Shown here: piece by piece, positions 7,210 through 16,668 of the stretch
How positions within the stretch are numbered: the first letter of the stretch is position 1
Layout of the letters: every line of letters begins with the position of its first letter
Source of the DNA: Allomesorhizobium sp043769475
Lineage (GTDB): Bacteria > Pseudomonadota > Alphaproteobacteria > Rhizobiales > Rhizobiaceae
NCBI RefSeq assembly: GCF_043769475.1
Contig: NZ_CP171729.1
Span: 2,604,001 to 2,668,000, forward strand
DNA length: 64,000 nt
Direction: 5' to 3'
The notes under the pieces: generated by a model
Database searches by the model: none
What the model was told of the DNA's origin: nothing
What the model saw: only the letters and a program-made list of their open reading frames with translations
Translations under genes and position numbers: made by a program

Positions 7210-8495
7210 TCGTAACGCAACGCCTCGACGGGATCGAGCTTGGCCGCGCGCCATGCCGGAAACAGCGTCGCCAGGAACGACAGCACCAGCGCCATCAATA
7301 TGACGGACAGCGTCTCGCCCGGATCCATCTTGGCCGGCAGCTTGCTCAGGAAATAGAGCTCGGGATTGAACAGCACCGTACCCGACATCCAGGAAAAGAG
7401 CTGGCGGATCGATTCGACGTTGAGACAGATGACGATGCCGAGGATAACGCCGGCGATCGTGCCGGTGACGCCGATCGCCGCCCCCGTCATCAGAAAAATG
7501 CGCATCACCGCACCGCGCGACGCGCCCATCGTGCGCAGTATGGCGATGTCATGGCTCTTGTCCTTCACCAGCATGATGAGGCCGGAAATGATGTTCAGCG
7601 CCGCGACCAGAACGATCAGCGTCAGGATCATGAACATGACATTGCGCTCGACCTGAAGCGCCGAGAAGAAGGTCTGGTTGCGCTGGCGCCAATCGGACAG
7701 GAATATCTGCCGCTGGGCTGCCGCCTCGACCGGCTCCTTGAGCGCGTCGACGTCGTCGGGATTATCCACGAATATCTCGATCGACTGGGCGCGGCCCTCC
7801 ATGTTGAAGTAGAGCTGCGCCTCGGCAAGCGGCATGAAGATGATCGACGCATCGTATTCCGACATGCCGACTTCGAATATCGCGGTGACGGGGTAGGCTT
7901 TCACACGCGGCGTGGTGCCGAACGGCGTCACATCGCCATCGGGCGAAACCAGCGTGATGGAATCGCCGAGCGCCAACCCGAGATTGTCTGCCATGCGCTG
8001 GCCGATCGCCACGCCCTCGCTGGTGTCGAAGCCGACGATTGAGCCTTGTCGGATATTGTTGGCCACCAGGGTGACCTTGCCCAGATCCTCGCCGCGTATG
8101 CCGCGCACCAGCGCGCCGGTTCCAGGTCCGGCGTCGCCCGACGACAGCACCTGCCCGTCGATCAGCGGGATAGCGTATTTGACACCCGGCACACCGTTGA
8201 TACGGCCCGCCACCTCCGCATAATCCTCGAGCGGCATGTCGACCGGCTGGACAATCAGGTGGCCATTGATGCCGAGGATGCGGGTCAGGAGTTCGGCGCG
8301 AAAGCCGTTCATGACCGCCATGACGATGATCAGCGTCGCGACGCCCAGCATGATGCCGACGAAGGAGATCGAGGCGATGACCGAGATCACCGTCTCCTTG
8401 CGCTTCGAGCGCAAATAGCGCCAGGCGACCATGCGCTCGAACGGCGAGAACGGTCCGGCGCCGGTTGGCCTTGCTGTCGCGACCGTCTCGCTCAT
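7206..8495 (-). CDS. lolC: Lipoprotein-releasing ABC transporter permease (LolC/LolE family)
   Basis: 429 residues. The N-terminus SPFERMVAWRYLRSKRKE is followed by a transmembrane helix (SVIASISFVGIMLGVATLIIVMAVMNGF), a large periplasmic domain and three C-terminal helices of the FtsX/MacB type, which is LolC/E topology. A single LolC/E gene is usual in alphaproteobacteria, where the protein acts as a homodimer. It overlaps proS upstream and lolD downstream by ATGA, so the three form one coupled unit. The start at 8495 was chosen for that overlap; the open frame extends further but only inside proS. Confidence 0.93.
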   Translation of the reverse strand: MSETVATARPTGAGPFSPFERMVAWRYLRSKRKETVISVIASISFVGIMLGVATLIIVMAVMNGFRAELLTRILGINGHLIVQPVDMPLEDYAEVAGRINGVPGVKYAIPLIDGQVLSSGDAGPGTGALVRGIRGEDLGKVTLVANNIRQGSIVGFDTSEGVAIGQRMADNLGLALGDSITLVSPDGDVTPFGTTPRVKAYPVTAIFEVGMSEYDASIIFMPLAEAQLYFNMEGRAQSIEIFVDNPDDVDALKEPVEAAAQRQIFLSDWRQRNQTFFSALQVERNVMFMILTLIVLVAALNIISGLIMLVKDKSHDIAILRTMGASRGAVMRIFLMTGAAIGVTGTIAGVILGIVICLNVESIRQLFSWMSGTVLFNPELYFLSKLPAKMDPGETLSVILMALVLSFLATLFPAWRAAKLDPVEALRYE

Positions 8496-9817
8496 GCAGC
8501 GCCGAACCTTTTCGCCGCTGCTTCGATCGGCAGCGTTTCGCGTTCGCCGGTGCGGCGGTTCTTGACCTCGATCTCGCCGGCGGCAACGCCGCGCGGTCCG
8601 ACGATCAACTGCCAGGGCAGCCCGATGAGATCGGCGGTGGCAAACTTGCCGCCGGGCCGCTGGTCGGTGTCGTCGTAGAGCACGTCCTTGCCGGCAGAGG
8701 TCAGCTTCCGGTAGAGTTCTTCGCAGACCCGGTCGCATTCGCCGTCGCCGGCCTTCATGTTGATGATGCCGACATCGAACGGCGCGACAGATTCCGGCCA
8801 GATGATGCCGTTCTCGTCATGACTGGCCTCTATGATTGCCGCGATCAGCCGCGTCGGTCCGATGCCGTAGGAGCCCATTGAGACGAAATGGTCCTTGCCG
8901 TCGGGGCCGGCCACGCGCGCATCCATAGGCTTCGAGTACTTGTCGCCGAAGTGGAAGATATGGCCGACCTCGATACCCCGCGCCGAAAGCCGATCGCCCT
9001 CGGCGATCTTGTCCCATGCAGCCTCGTCATGCATTTCGTCAGTCGCGGCATAGGGCGTTGTCCAGTCGCGCACGATACCGGCGATCTCGCTGTCATTCTC
9101 AAAATCCGTCGCCTCGCCAGGCACCGGCAGTTCAAGGAAATCGCGGTGGCAAAAGACCTGGCTTTCGCCGGTGTCAGCGAGGATGATGAATTCGTGGCTG
9201 AGATCGCCGCCTATCGGGCCGGTGTCGGCGCGCATCGGAATCGCCTTCAGACCCATGCGGGTGAAAGTGCGCAGATAGGATACGAACATTCGGTTGTAGG
9301 CAGCCTTCGCGCCTTCGAAATCGAGATCGAAGGTGTAAGCGTCCTTCATAAGGAATTCTCTGCTGCGCATCACGCCGAAGCGCGGCCGCACCTCGTCGCG
9401 GAATTTCCACTGTATGTGGTAGAGGTTCAGCGGCAGGTCCTTGTAGGATTTGACGTAGGAGCGGAAGATCTCCGTTACCATTTCCTCGTTGGTCGGGCCG
9501 AACAGCATGTCGCGCTCGTGCCTGTCCTTGATGCGCAACATCTCCTTGCCGTAATCCTCGTAGCGTCCGCTTTCGCGCCACAGATCGGCCGACTGAATTG
9601 TCGGCATCAGGATTTCGAGCGCGCCGGCGCGATCCTGTTCCTCGCGGATGATGCGGCAGACCTTGTCCAGCACCTTCTTGCCAAGCGGCAGCCACGAAAA
9701 ACTGCCTGCCCCCTGCTGCCGGATCATGCCGGCGCGCAGCATCAGCCTGTGCGAAACGATCTCCGCTTCGCGCGGGTTTTCTTTGAGGATGGGCAGGAAA
9801 TAGCGCGACAGCCGCAT
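8492..9817 (-). CDS. proS: Prolyl-tRNA synthetase (short alphaproteobacterial type)
   Basis: 441 residues. It charges tRNA-Pro with proline. Class II synthetase motifs are present: MLRAGMIRQQGAGSFSWLPLG (motif 1 region), FRDEVRPRFGVMRSREFLMKDAYTFD (motif 2) and SYGIGPTRLIAAIIE (motif 3), then the anticodon-binding domain (DVLYDDTDQRPGGKFATADLIGLP). It lacks the ~180-residue editing insertion of the E. coli enzyme, which gives the shorter length typical of this class. It heads the proS-lolC-lolD unit. Confidence 0.97.
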   Translation of the reverse strand: MRLSRYFLPILKENPREAEIVSHRLMLRAGMIRQQGAGSFSWLPLGKKVLDKVCRIIREEQDRAGALEILMPTIQSADLWRESGRYEDYGKEMLRIKDRHERDMLFGPTNEEMVTEIFRSYVKSYKDLPLNLYHIQWKFRDEVRPRFGVMRSREFLMKDAYTFDLDFEGAKAAYNRMFVSYLRTFTRMGLKAIPMRADTGPIGGDLSHEFIILADTGESQVFCHRDFLELPVPGEATDFENDSEIAGIVRDWTTPYAATDEMHDEAAWDKIAEGDRLSARGIEVGHIFHFGDKYSKPMDARVAGPDGKDHFVSMGSYGIGPTRLIAAIIEASHDENGIIWPESVAPFDVGIINMKAGDGECDRVCEELYRKLTSAGKDVLYDDTDQRPGGKFATADLIGLPWQLIVGPRGVAAGEIEVKNRRTGERETLPIEAAAKRFGAA

Positions 9818-10350
9818 GAGGGTTCCGTGAGGTGAAGAATGGCGCCGGAATCGGCGGCAAGGCCGGTGCTTGCACGCGCTTCATAGCCATTTCATGGCCG
9901 GATGGAAACCCGCGCGCGGAAGCCAGCCACGGCGCTGTGCGTTTTGCAAGCATGCCCTGCCGAACTATTGTGCAGTGCAGCACATCAAGCGCTGTTTCAG
10001 CGCAATATTTCTAGTGACATTTTGTTGCAGGTTGGTCTAATGTGCCTCGATAACCGAGAGGGCAGAGCAAAATCTGCCTTCCTACGCGGTCAAAGTCTTG
10101 GGAGGATGCGATCTAGGCGCGGTTACTCGCAGCCGCCGGAATACCGGAAAGCAGATCGGACGCGTTCAATTGCAAGGCCTTGTGCCTTGCATTTTTTTGA
10201 GCAATCAGAAAAACTTGTGAGCCTTTGCTGAGAAGCCGCGCGAGGCCGCCTCAGCGCATCACCCCGAAACCAGAATCGGTTTTCGGAAAGGAACATGCGC
10301 ATTTCAAAGTCTTGGAGCGTCCCTGCGTGTTCAAGAGGACGTGCGGCGCT
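9818..10350. other. Non-coding stretch upstream of proS
   Basis: 533 bases with no convincing gene; short open frames here lack ribosome sites and family features. It holds the proS promoter region, a short hairpin GCGCTGTTTCAGCGC (9989-10003) and a repeat-like hairpin at 10264-10286 (CCGAAACC...GGTTTTCGG) of the kind dispersed in rhizobial genomes. Confidence 0.5.
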
Positions 10351-10616
10351 CTAATCGTATTCCGGCATGAAATGCGGAATGTCGTCTATGCCGAGGCCGA
10401 CGACATTGGTCAAAATGTAAAGCGCTCCAAAGATCAGCAGCGAAACGATGGTAGTGCGGATCACGGCGCGTAGCATATGCGGGCCATGCGGGGCGCTCGA
10501 CACAGTGCCAAGCACCGTCTCGCCTTCATCGTCCTGGGTCTTCAGGGTGAACGGAAGCGTGGCGAACAGCACCAGCCACCAGATGATGAAGTAAATGGCG
10601 GCTACGGAAATCCAGT

Positions 10617-10620
<4 letters not shown>
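10351..10620 (-). CDS. DUF1467 family membrane protein
   Basis: 89 residues with two predicted transmembrane helices (AAIYFIIWWLVLFATLPF near the N-terminus and IVSLLIFGALYILTNVVG in the second half), joined by a loop containing TLKTQDDEGETVLGT. This architecture and the adjacency to methylmalonyl-CoA epimerase fit the DUF1467 family of alphaproteobacteria. It overlaps the mce stop by 4 bases, so the two are co-translated. The function is not known. Confidence 0.85.
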
Positions 10621-11021
<401 letters not shown>

Positions 11022-11061
11022 GGAGACTCCATGAAAATGCGTGGGGCAAGCTTTGACCAGG

Positions 11062-11154
11062 CAGTGGGCAATAGGCAGTTAGGTAAATCGATATCGACAA
11101 CCGCTCGCCAATCTTCCGTTTCCCTACTGCCTATTGCCCGCTGCCTATTGCCCT
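11062..11154. repeat. Inverted repeat between rnj and mce
   Basis: The arm at 11062-11083 (CAGTGGGCAATAGGCAGTTA plus GG) is nearly the reverse complement of 11123-11143. The unit CAATAGGCAG or its complement occurs three times. The stretch can form a long stem with a ~39-base loop. It fills most of the rnj-mce gap and looks like a dispersed intergenic repeat. Confidence 0.75.
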
Positions 11155-11155
11155 A

Positions 11156-12826
11156 TCATCTCGTGACAAACACCGTCACCAGCGGTTTCTTGCCCCAGGC
11201 TTCATTGGCGGCCGATCGGACGGCGCGCCGAACCGCTTCCTGCACCAGGTCGAGGTCTTTTCGCCGCTGGCGCGGTATCGAGTCCACCGCGCCGATCGCC
11301 GCATCCAGCATGATCTCCTCGAGATCCTCGCCGCCGCGGTCGGCAAGAGCGACGCCGATGGCCACCAGATCCGGGTCGCCGGCCAACTCGTATTTTTCGT
11401 CGAGAACGACATTGACCGCGACATGGCCGGCGAAGGAGAGCTTGCGCCGGTCTCGGATGCCCATCGCCTCGTCGTCGCCGATCAGCTTGCCGTCCTTGTA
11501 GACGCGGCCGAACGGCACCTGGTCGATGATCTCGGCAGCGCCCGGCGCCAGCCGCAGCATGTCGCCGTTGCGCGCCTGCGCGACTTCCGGAATGCCCGAC
11601 TGCGTCATCAGCACTCCTTGCGCGACAAGGTGAGCGGCTTCGCCATGCACTGGGACACCGATGCGCGGCCGCGTCCATTCGTACATCTTGCGCAGTTCGT
11701 TGCGGCGCGGATGGCCGGACACGTGGACCAGCGCCTCGTTATCCTCGATGATCCGCACCCCCTGCTCGATCAGCTGGTTCTTGATCTCGATAATTGCCTT
11801 CTCATTGCCGGGGATGGTTCGCGACGAAAAGACGACGATGTCTCCCGGCGACAGCGCCACGGTTTTCATCTCGTCGCGCGCCAGCTTTGCGAGTGCAGCG
11901 CGCGCCTCACCCTGGCTGCCTGTGCAGATGATGACGAGGTTTTCGCGCGGAATGAAGCCGTAGTCCTCCTCCGCGATGAATTCCGGCAGGCCTTCCATGT
12001 AGCCGAGCTCGCTGGCGACATCGATCATGCGCTTCAGTGAACGGCCAAGCACCAGCACCTGCCGTCCGGTGTCGCGGGCGGCTTCGGCGATCGAGCGGAC
12101 GCGGCCGACATTGGACGAGAAGGTGGTGACCGCGACGCGGCCCGGCGCCTTTTCGATGACGCCGCGCAGCCCCTGCCCCACCGCCTGCTCCGATGGCGAT
12201 TCGCCCTCGCGCATGGCGTTGGTGGAATCGCAGATCAGCGCCAGCACGCCCTTGTCGCCGAGAGCGCGGAACCGCGCCTCGTCGGTCATCGGGCCGATCT
12301 CGGGCGCGGGATCGAGCTTCCAGTCGCCCGTATGGATCACCGTGCCGAGCGGCGAGGTGATGGCCAGCGACATCGGCTCGGGTATCGAATGACTGACCGG
12401 TATCGCCTCGATGGAGAAAGGCCCGACAGTGAATGTTTCGCCGGCGCGGTAGATCGTCACGGGCACCTTTGGCGCGCCGTTTTCTCCCTGGCGCTTGGCC
12501 TCCAGCAGGCCGGCCGCGAACGGCGTCATCCAGACCGGCGCCTTGAGGCGCGGCCACAGTTCCAGCAGCGCGCCGTAATGGTCCTCATGCGCATGAGTGA
12601 TGACGATGCCGCGCAGGTTGCCGACCTCTGCCTCGATGAAACGCGTGTCGGGCAGGACCAGATCGACGCCGGGAAGGTCCGGGCCGGGAAAGGTCACCCC
12701 GACATCGACCACGATCCACTCGCGGTTCTGGGCGGGGCCGTAGCCGTAGAGCGCGAAGTTCATTCCGATTTCGCCGACGCCGCCGAGCGGCACAAAGACG
12801 AGTTCAGCGTTGCGGGTCGTCGCCAT
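11156..12826 (-). CDS. rnj: Ribonuclease J
   Basis: 556 residues. RNase J is a metallo-beta-lactamase/beta-CASP nuclease that matures rRNA and degrades mRNA by endo- and 5'-to-3' exonucleolytic cleavage. It shows the metal motif THAHEDHYGAL (about residues 76-86), the downstream ligands SHSIPEPM and HTGDWKLD, the beta-CASP segment CDSTNAMREGESPSE, and HVSGHPRRNEL near residue 370. Length and order match the alphaproteobacterial family. The next gene upstream is birA, 19 bases away on the same strand. Confidence 0.96.
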   Translation of the reverse strand: MATTRNAELVFVPLGGVGEIGMNFALYGYGPAQNREWIVVDVGVTFPGPDLPGVDLVLPDTRFIEAEVGNLRGIVITHAHEDHYGALLELWPRLKAPVWMTPFAAGLLEAKRQGENGAPKVPVTIYRAGETFTVGPFSIEAIPVSHSIPEPMSLAITSPLGTVIHTGDWKLDPAPEIGPMTDEARFRALGDKGVLALICDSTNAMREGESPSEQAVGQGLRGVIEKAPGRVAVTTFSSNVGRVRSIAEAARDTGRQVLVLGRSLKRMIDVASELGYMEGLPEFIAEEDYGFIPRENLVIICTGSQGEARAALAKLARDEMKTVALSPGDIVVFSSRTIPGNEKAIIEIKNQLIEQGVRIIEDNEALVHVSGHPRRNELRKMYEWTRPRIGVPVHGEAAHLVAQGVLMTQSGIPEVAQARNGDMLRLAPGAAEIIDQVPFGRVYKDGKLIGDDEAMGIRDRRKLSFAGHVAVNVVLDEKYELAGDPDLVAIGVALADRGGEDLEEIMLDAAIGAVDSIPRQRRKDLDLVQEAVRRAVRSAANEAWGKKPLVTVFVTR

Positions 12827-12845
12827 TCTTATCCCTCTCCTGCCC

Positions 12846-13673
12846 TCAGGCAGCGCCAGCGGAGGCGACCGCGCCGAAATGCACGTCGCCCGCGGCTATT
12901 TTCAACATATCACCGCGATCATCGCGGATCACAAACCGGCAATCTTCATCGATCGTCTCGAACACGCCGCGCACGACATTGCCGTCAACGCGCACCGCGA
13001 CCTGACTACCTAGTCCCGCGGCGCGGGAAAGCCAGCGCCGGCGGATTTCCGCCAGCCCCCTGCCCTCATTCCAGACTCGCGCATTCTCGTTCCACGCGTC
13101 CGACAGCGCTAGAAACAGCGTCTCGGCATCGCAAGCCGTCCCAAGCGCCTTAAGCGACGTCGCCGGATATGGCACGTCGTCGGGATGGGCGACCACATTG
13201 ACGCCGATGCCCACCGCGATGGCGCAGCGGTCGCTGCCGAGCGTCGCCGATTCAAGCAGGATGCCGGCGAGCTTGGCGCCTTCGGCGAGCACGTCGTTCG
13301 GCCATTTCAGCTCGAAGCGATTGCGGCCTGCGCCGCTGCCGCCGTCCGGCGCAATCGAAAAACGGCCATTCGGAACGACGGCGTTCAACGCATCGGCAAG
13401 CGCCAGGCCGGCGACGAAGCCGAGCGTGGCGGCAGTGCGAAGGTCGCCGCCGGTGATGAGCAGCAGCGTCGCCGCGAGATTGCCGGGCGGTGTCGCCCAA
13501 GCCCTGCCACGTCGGCCGCGGCCGCTTTCCTGCTGCTTCGAGACGATCCAGAGTCTGCCGGGATCGCCTTCGCGCGCGCGCTCCAGCGCCAAAGCATTCG
13601 TCGAGCCGACCTTGTCATGGGCTTCGAGCCGGAACCCCTCGGACACGCAGGTCGGCGCGAGCATGAATCCCAT
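12846..13673 (-). CDS. birA: Biotin--[acetyl-CoA-carboxylase] ligase
   Basis: 275 residues. It attaches biotin to the carrier domain of acetyl-CoA carboxylase and similar enzymes. The catalytic domain shows VGSTNALALERA, the biotinyl-AMP motif ESGRGRRGRAW, and LKWPNDVLAEGAKLAGILLES; the small C-terminal domain follows (DEDCRFVIRDDRGDMLKIAAGDVHFG). There is no N-terminal helix-turn-helix, so this is a ligase without repressor function. The ATG abuts the nuoN stop; an in-frame ATG three codons later is equally possible. Confidence 0.94.
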   Translation of the reverse strand: MGFMLAPTCVSEGFRLEAHDKVGSTNALALERAREGDPGRLWIVSKQQESGRGRRGRAWATPPGNLAATLLLITGGDLRTAATLGFVAGLALADALNAVVPNGRFSIAPDGGSGAGRNRFELKWPNDVLAEGAKLAGILLESATLGSDRCAIAVGIGVNVVAHPDDVPYPATSLKALGTACDAETLFLALSDAWNENARVWNEGRGLAEIRRRWLSRAAGLGSQVAVRVDGNVVRGVFETIDEDCRFVIRDDRGDMLKIAAGDVHFGAVASAGAA

Positions 13674-15110
13674 CTAGAAGAATGTCTTGGCGGCGGCCTG
13701 CGCCATGCGGCCGATAGGGCCGCCGATCAGCACGTAGAACAGCACGAACGCGCCGGAAGCGCCGAGCACGAGCCGCAACTCGCCGGCCATCGGCAGGAAG
13801 CCGCCGACCGGCTCGTCGAACCACATAATCTTGATGATGCGCAGATAATAGTATGCGCCAACGACAGACGCCAGCACGCCGATGATGGCGAGCGCGTAGA
13901 GTTCGGCGTTGATCGCCGCGAGGAAGACGTACCATTTTCCCCAGAAGCCGGCTAGCGGCGGAATGCCCGCCAGCGAGAACATCAGGATGGTCAATATCGT
14001 CGCCATCATCGGGTTGGTCGCCGACAGGCCTGCAAGGTCGCTGATCTGCTCGACATTGCCGTCCTTGCGCCGCATGGCGAGGATGAAGGCGAAGGTTCCG
14101 AGCGTCATCACTAGATAGATCAGCATGTAGATGACGACGCCGCGCGCGCCGGCCTGGCTGTTGGCGGCAAGGCCGACCAGCGCAAATCCCATGTGCCCGA
14201 TCGACGAATAAGCCATCAGGCGCTTGATGTTCGACTGGCCGATCGCGGCGAAGGAGCCAAGCGCCATCGAGGCGATCGATACGAAGACGATGATCTGCTG
14301 CCAGTCCGGAGCAATCGGCTCGAATGCGCCCATGGTGACGCGCAGGATCAGCGCCATCGCCGCCATCTTGGGCGCCGCCGCAAAGAAGGCGGTGACCGGC
14401 GTCGGCGCGCCTTCATAGACGTCCGGCGTCCACATGTGGAACGGCACGGCCGAGATCTTGAACGCGAGGCCGGCCATGACGAAGACAAGGCCAAAAACCA
14501 GGCCGAGTTGACGCTCGCCGCCGGAAAGCGCTGCTGCAATGGCGTCGAAATCGGTGTTGCCGGTGTAGCCGTAAACCAGCGAAATTCCGTAGAGCATCAT
14601 GCCCGACGAAAGCGCGCCGAGAACGAAATATTTGAGGCCGGCTTCCGTCGAGCGCAGGCTGTCGCGGTTGATGGCGGCCACGACATAGAGCGCGAGTGAC
14701 TGCAGCTCGAAGCCGAGATAGAGCGCAATCATGTCGTTGGCGGAGATCATCAACATCATGCCGAGCGTCGCCAGCATGATCAGGACCGGATATTCAAACT
14801 TGTCGAATTTTTCCGCCTTGGCGAAACCGACCGACATGATCAGCGTCACTACCGATCCCGTCAGCGTTAGGAACTTCATGAAATGCGCGAACGGATCGCT
14901 GACGAAGGAGTTGCCGAACGCCTTGCCCTCGCCGCCGAACAGCACCATCCACGCCCCGGCGCCGATCAGTATCGCCACCGCCAGCCCGGTCACCGTCGAA
15001 TTGGCGCGCGGCCCCGAATAGACCCCGACCATCAGCAGCGCCAAGGCTCCGATCGCGATGATCAGCTCCGGCGTCGCGAGCGTCAGGCTCGAATAAAGTT
15101 CCGGCGTCAT
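13674..15110 (-). CDS. nuoN: NADH-quinone oxidoreductase subunit N
   Basis: 478 residues. An antiporter-like proton-pumping membrane subunit of complex I. It is highly hydrophobic, with the conserved segments YLGFELQSLALYVVAA, a lysine-bearing TGLKYFVLGAL equivalent (EAGLKYFVLGALSSGM), AFKISAVPFHMWTPDVYEGAP and NIKRLMAYSSIGHMGF. It is the last nuo gene, 13 bases after nuoM and immediately before birA. Confidence 0.97.
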   Translation of the reverse strand: MTPELYSSLTLATPELIIAIGALALLMVGVYSGPRANSTVTGLAVAILIGAGAWMVLFGGEGKAFGNSFVSDPFAHFMKFLTLTGSVVTLIMSVGFAKAEKFDKFEYPVLIMLATLGMMLMISANDMIALYLGFELQSLALYVVAAINRDSLRSTEAGLKYFVLGALSSGMMLYGISLVYGYTGNTDFDAIAAALSGGERQLGLVFGLVFVMAGLAFKISAVPFHMWTPDVYEGAPTPVTAFFAAAPKMAAMALILRVTMGAFEPIAPDWQQIIVFVSIASMALGSFAAIGQSNIKRLMAYSSIGHMGFALVGLAANSQAGARGVVIYMLIYLVMTLGTFAFILAMRRKDGNVEQISDLAGLSATNPMMATILTILMFSLAGIPPLAGFWGKWYVFLAAINAELYALAIIGVLASVVGAYYYLRIIKIMWFDEPVGGFLPMAGELRLVLGASGAFVLFYVLIGGPIGRMAQAAAKTFF

Positions 15111-15123
15111 GAGCCCGCCCCTG

Positions 15124-16668
15124 TCAATGCGCTGCGGCCGGCGCGGCCGCTGCCGGCTGCACGATGGCAGGCTGCGGCTGCGGTACCGCGTCGAGCGATA
15201 CTGTGACGTTGTTCACGAGCGCCTGCACGGAAGCAGTCGTCGCATCGAGAATGGGCGCCGGGTAGACGCCGAAGAAGATGACCAGCACCACCAGCGGGTA
15301 GATCACCACTTTCTCGCGCGTCGAAAGGTCGAGCAGGCCCTTGAGGCTTTCCTTCGACAGGACGCCGAAGATCACTTTGCGGTAGAGCCACAGCGCATAG
15401 GCTGCCGACAGCACGACGCCCGTCGCGGCAAACAGCGCCACCCATGTGTTGACCCTGAACACGCCGAGCAGTGTCAGGAACTCGCCGACGAAGCCGCTAG
15501 TGCCCGGCAGCCCGACATTGGCCATGGTGAAGATCATGAACACCACGGCGTATTTCGGCATGTTGTTGACCAGCCCGCCATAGGCGGCGATCTCGCGGGT
15601 GTGCATGCGGTCGTAGATCACTCCGACGCACAGGAACAGCGCGCCCGAAACCAGCCCGTGCGACAGCATCTGGAAGAGCGAGCCCTGGATGCCTTCCTGG
15701 TTCATCGCGAAAATGCCCATGGTCACGAAGCCCATATGGGCGACCGACGAATAGGCGATCAGCTTCTTCATGTCCTCCTGCATCAGCGCCACCAGCGAGG
15801 TGTAGATGATCGCGACCACCGAAAGGGCGAAGATCAGCGGCTGGAAGTAGAGCGACGCGTCCGGAAACATCGGCAGCGAGAAGCGCAGGAAACCGTAGCC
15901 GCCCATCTTCAACAGGATGGCGGCCAGGATGACAGAGCCCGCAGTAGGCGCCTCGACATGCGCGTCGGGCAGCCAGGTGTGGACCGGCCACATCGGCATC
16001 TTCACGGCGAAGGAAGCGAAGAAGGCGAGCCACAGCCAGGTCTGCATGCCGGCCGGGAAGTCGTGCGTGAGCAGCGTCGGGATGTCCGTCGTGCCGGACT
16101 GGAAGAACATCGCCATGATGGCGAGCAGCATCAACACCGAGCCGAGCAGCGTGTAGAGGAAGAACTTGAAAGAGGCATAGACGCGCCGCTTGCCGCCCCA
16201 CACGCCGATGATGATGAACATCGGGATCAGGCCGGCCTCGAAGAACACGTAGAACAGGACGATGTCGAGCGCCGTGAACACGCCGATCATCAGCGTTTCC
16301 AGGATCAGAAACGCGATCATGTATTCCTTGACGCGCTTCTCCACCGATTCCCAGCTGGCCAGGATGCAGAGCGGCATCAGGAAGGTGGTCAGGATCACGA
16401 ACAGCATCGAAATGCCGTCGACGCCCATGTGATAGGAGATGCCCGAGTCCAGCCATTCGGCCTTTTCGACCATCTGGAACCCGGTGTCGGCATTGTCGAA
16501 GCCGGCCCAGATGAAGAGCGACAGCACGAAGGTGAACACCGTCGTCAGCAGCGCGACGTTGCGTATGTTGCGGCGTGCGCTATCGCCCTCGTCCCGAATC
16601 AGCAGGATCAGGAAGGCGCCCACCAGCGGCAGGAACGTGACCGTGGAAAGAATAGGCCAGTCGGTCAT
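15124..16668 (-). CDS. nuoM: NADH-quinone oxidoreductase subunit M
   Basis: 514 residues. An antiporter-like membrane subunit of complex I. Typical segments include YHMGVDGISMLFVILTTFL, FVFFEAGLIPMFIIIGVWGG, FAVKMPMWPVHTWLPDAHVE and MKKLIAYSSVAHMGFVTMG. The C-terminus carries a low-complexity tail rich in Ala, Pro and Gln (QPQPAIVQPAAAAPAAAH). The start overlaps the nuoL stop (TAATG). Confidence 0.97.
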   Translation of the reverse strand: MTDWPILSTVTFLPLVGAFLILLIRDEGDSARRNIRNVALLTTVFTFVLSLFIWAGFDNADTGFQMVEKAEWLDSGISYHMGVDGISMLFVILTTFLMPLCILASWESVEKRVKEYMIAFLILETLMIGVFTALDIVLFYVFFEAGLIPMFIIIGVWGGKRRVYASFKFFLYTLLGSVLMLLAIMAMFFQSGTTDIPTLLTHDFPAGMQTWLWLAFFASFAVKMPMWPVHTWLPDAHVEAPTAGSVILAAILLKMGGYGFLRFSLPMFPDASLYFQPLIFALSVVAIIYTSLVALMQEDMKKLIAYSSVAHMGFVTMGIFAMNQEGIQGSLFQMLSHGLVSGALFLCVGVIYDRMHTREIAAYGGLVNNMPKYAVVFMIFTMANVGLPGTSGFVGEFLTLLGVFRVNTWVALFAATGVVLSAAYALWLYRKVIFGVLSKESLKGLLDLSTREKVVIYPLVVLVIFFGVYPAPILDATTASVQALVNNVTVSLDAVPQPQPAIVQPAAAAPAAAH

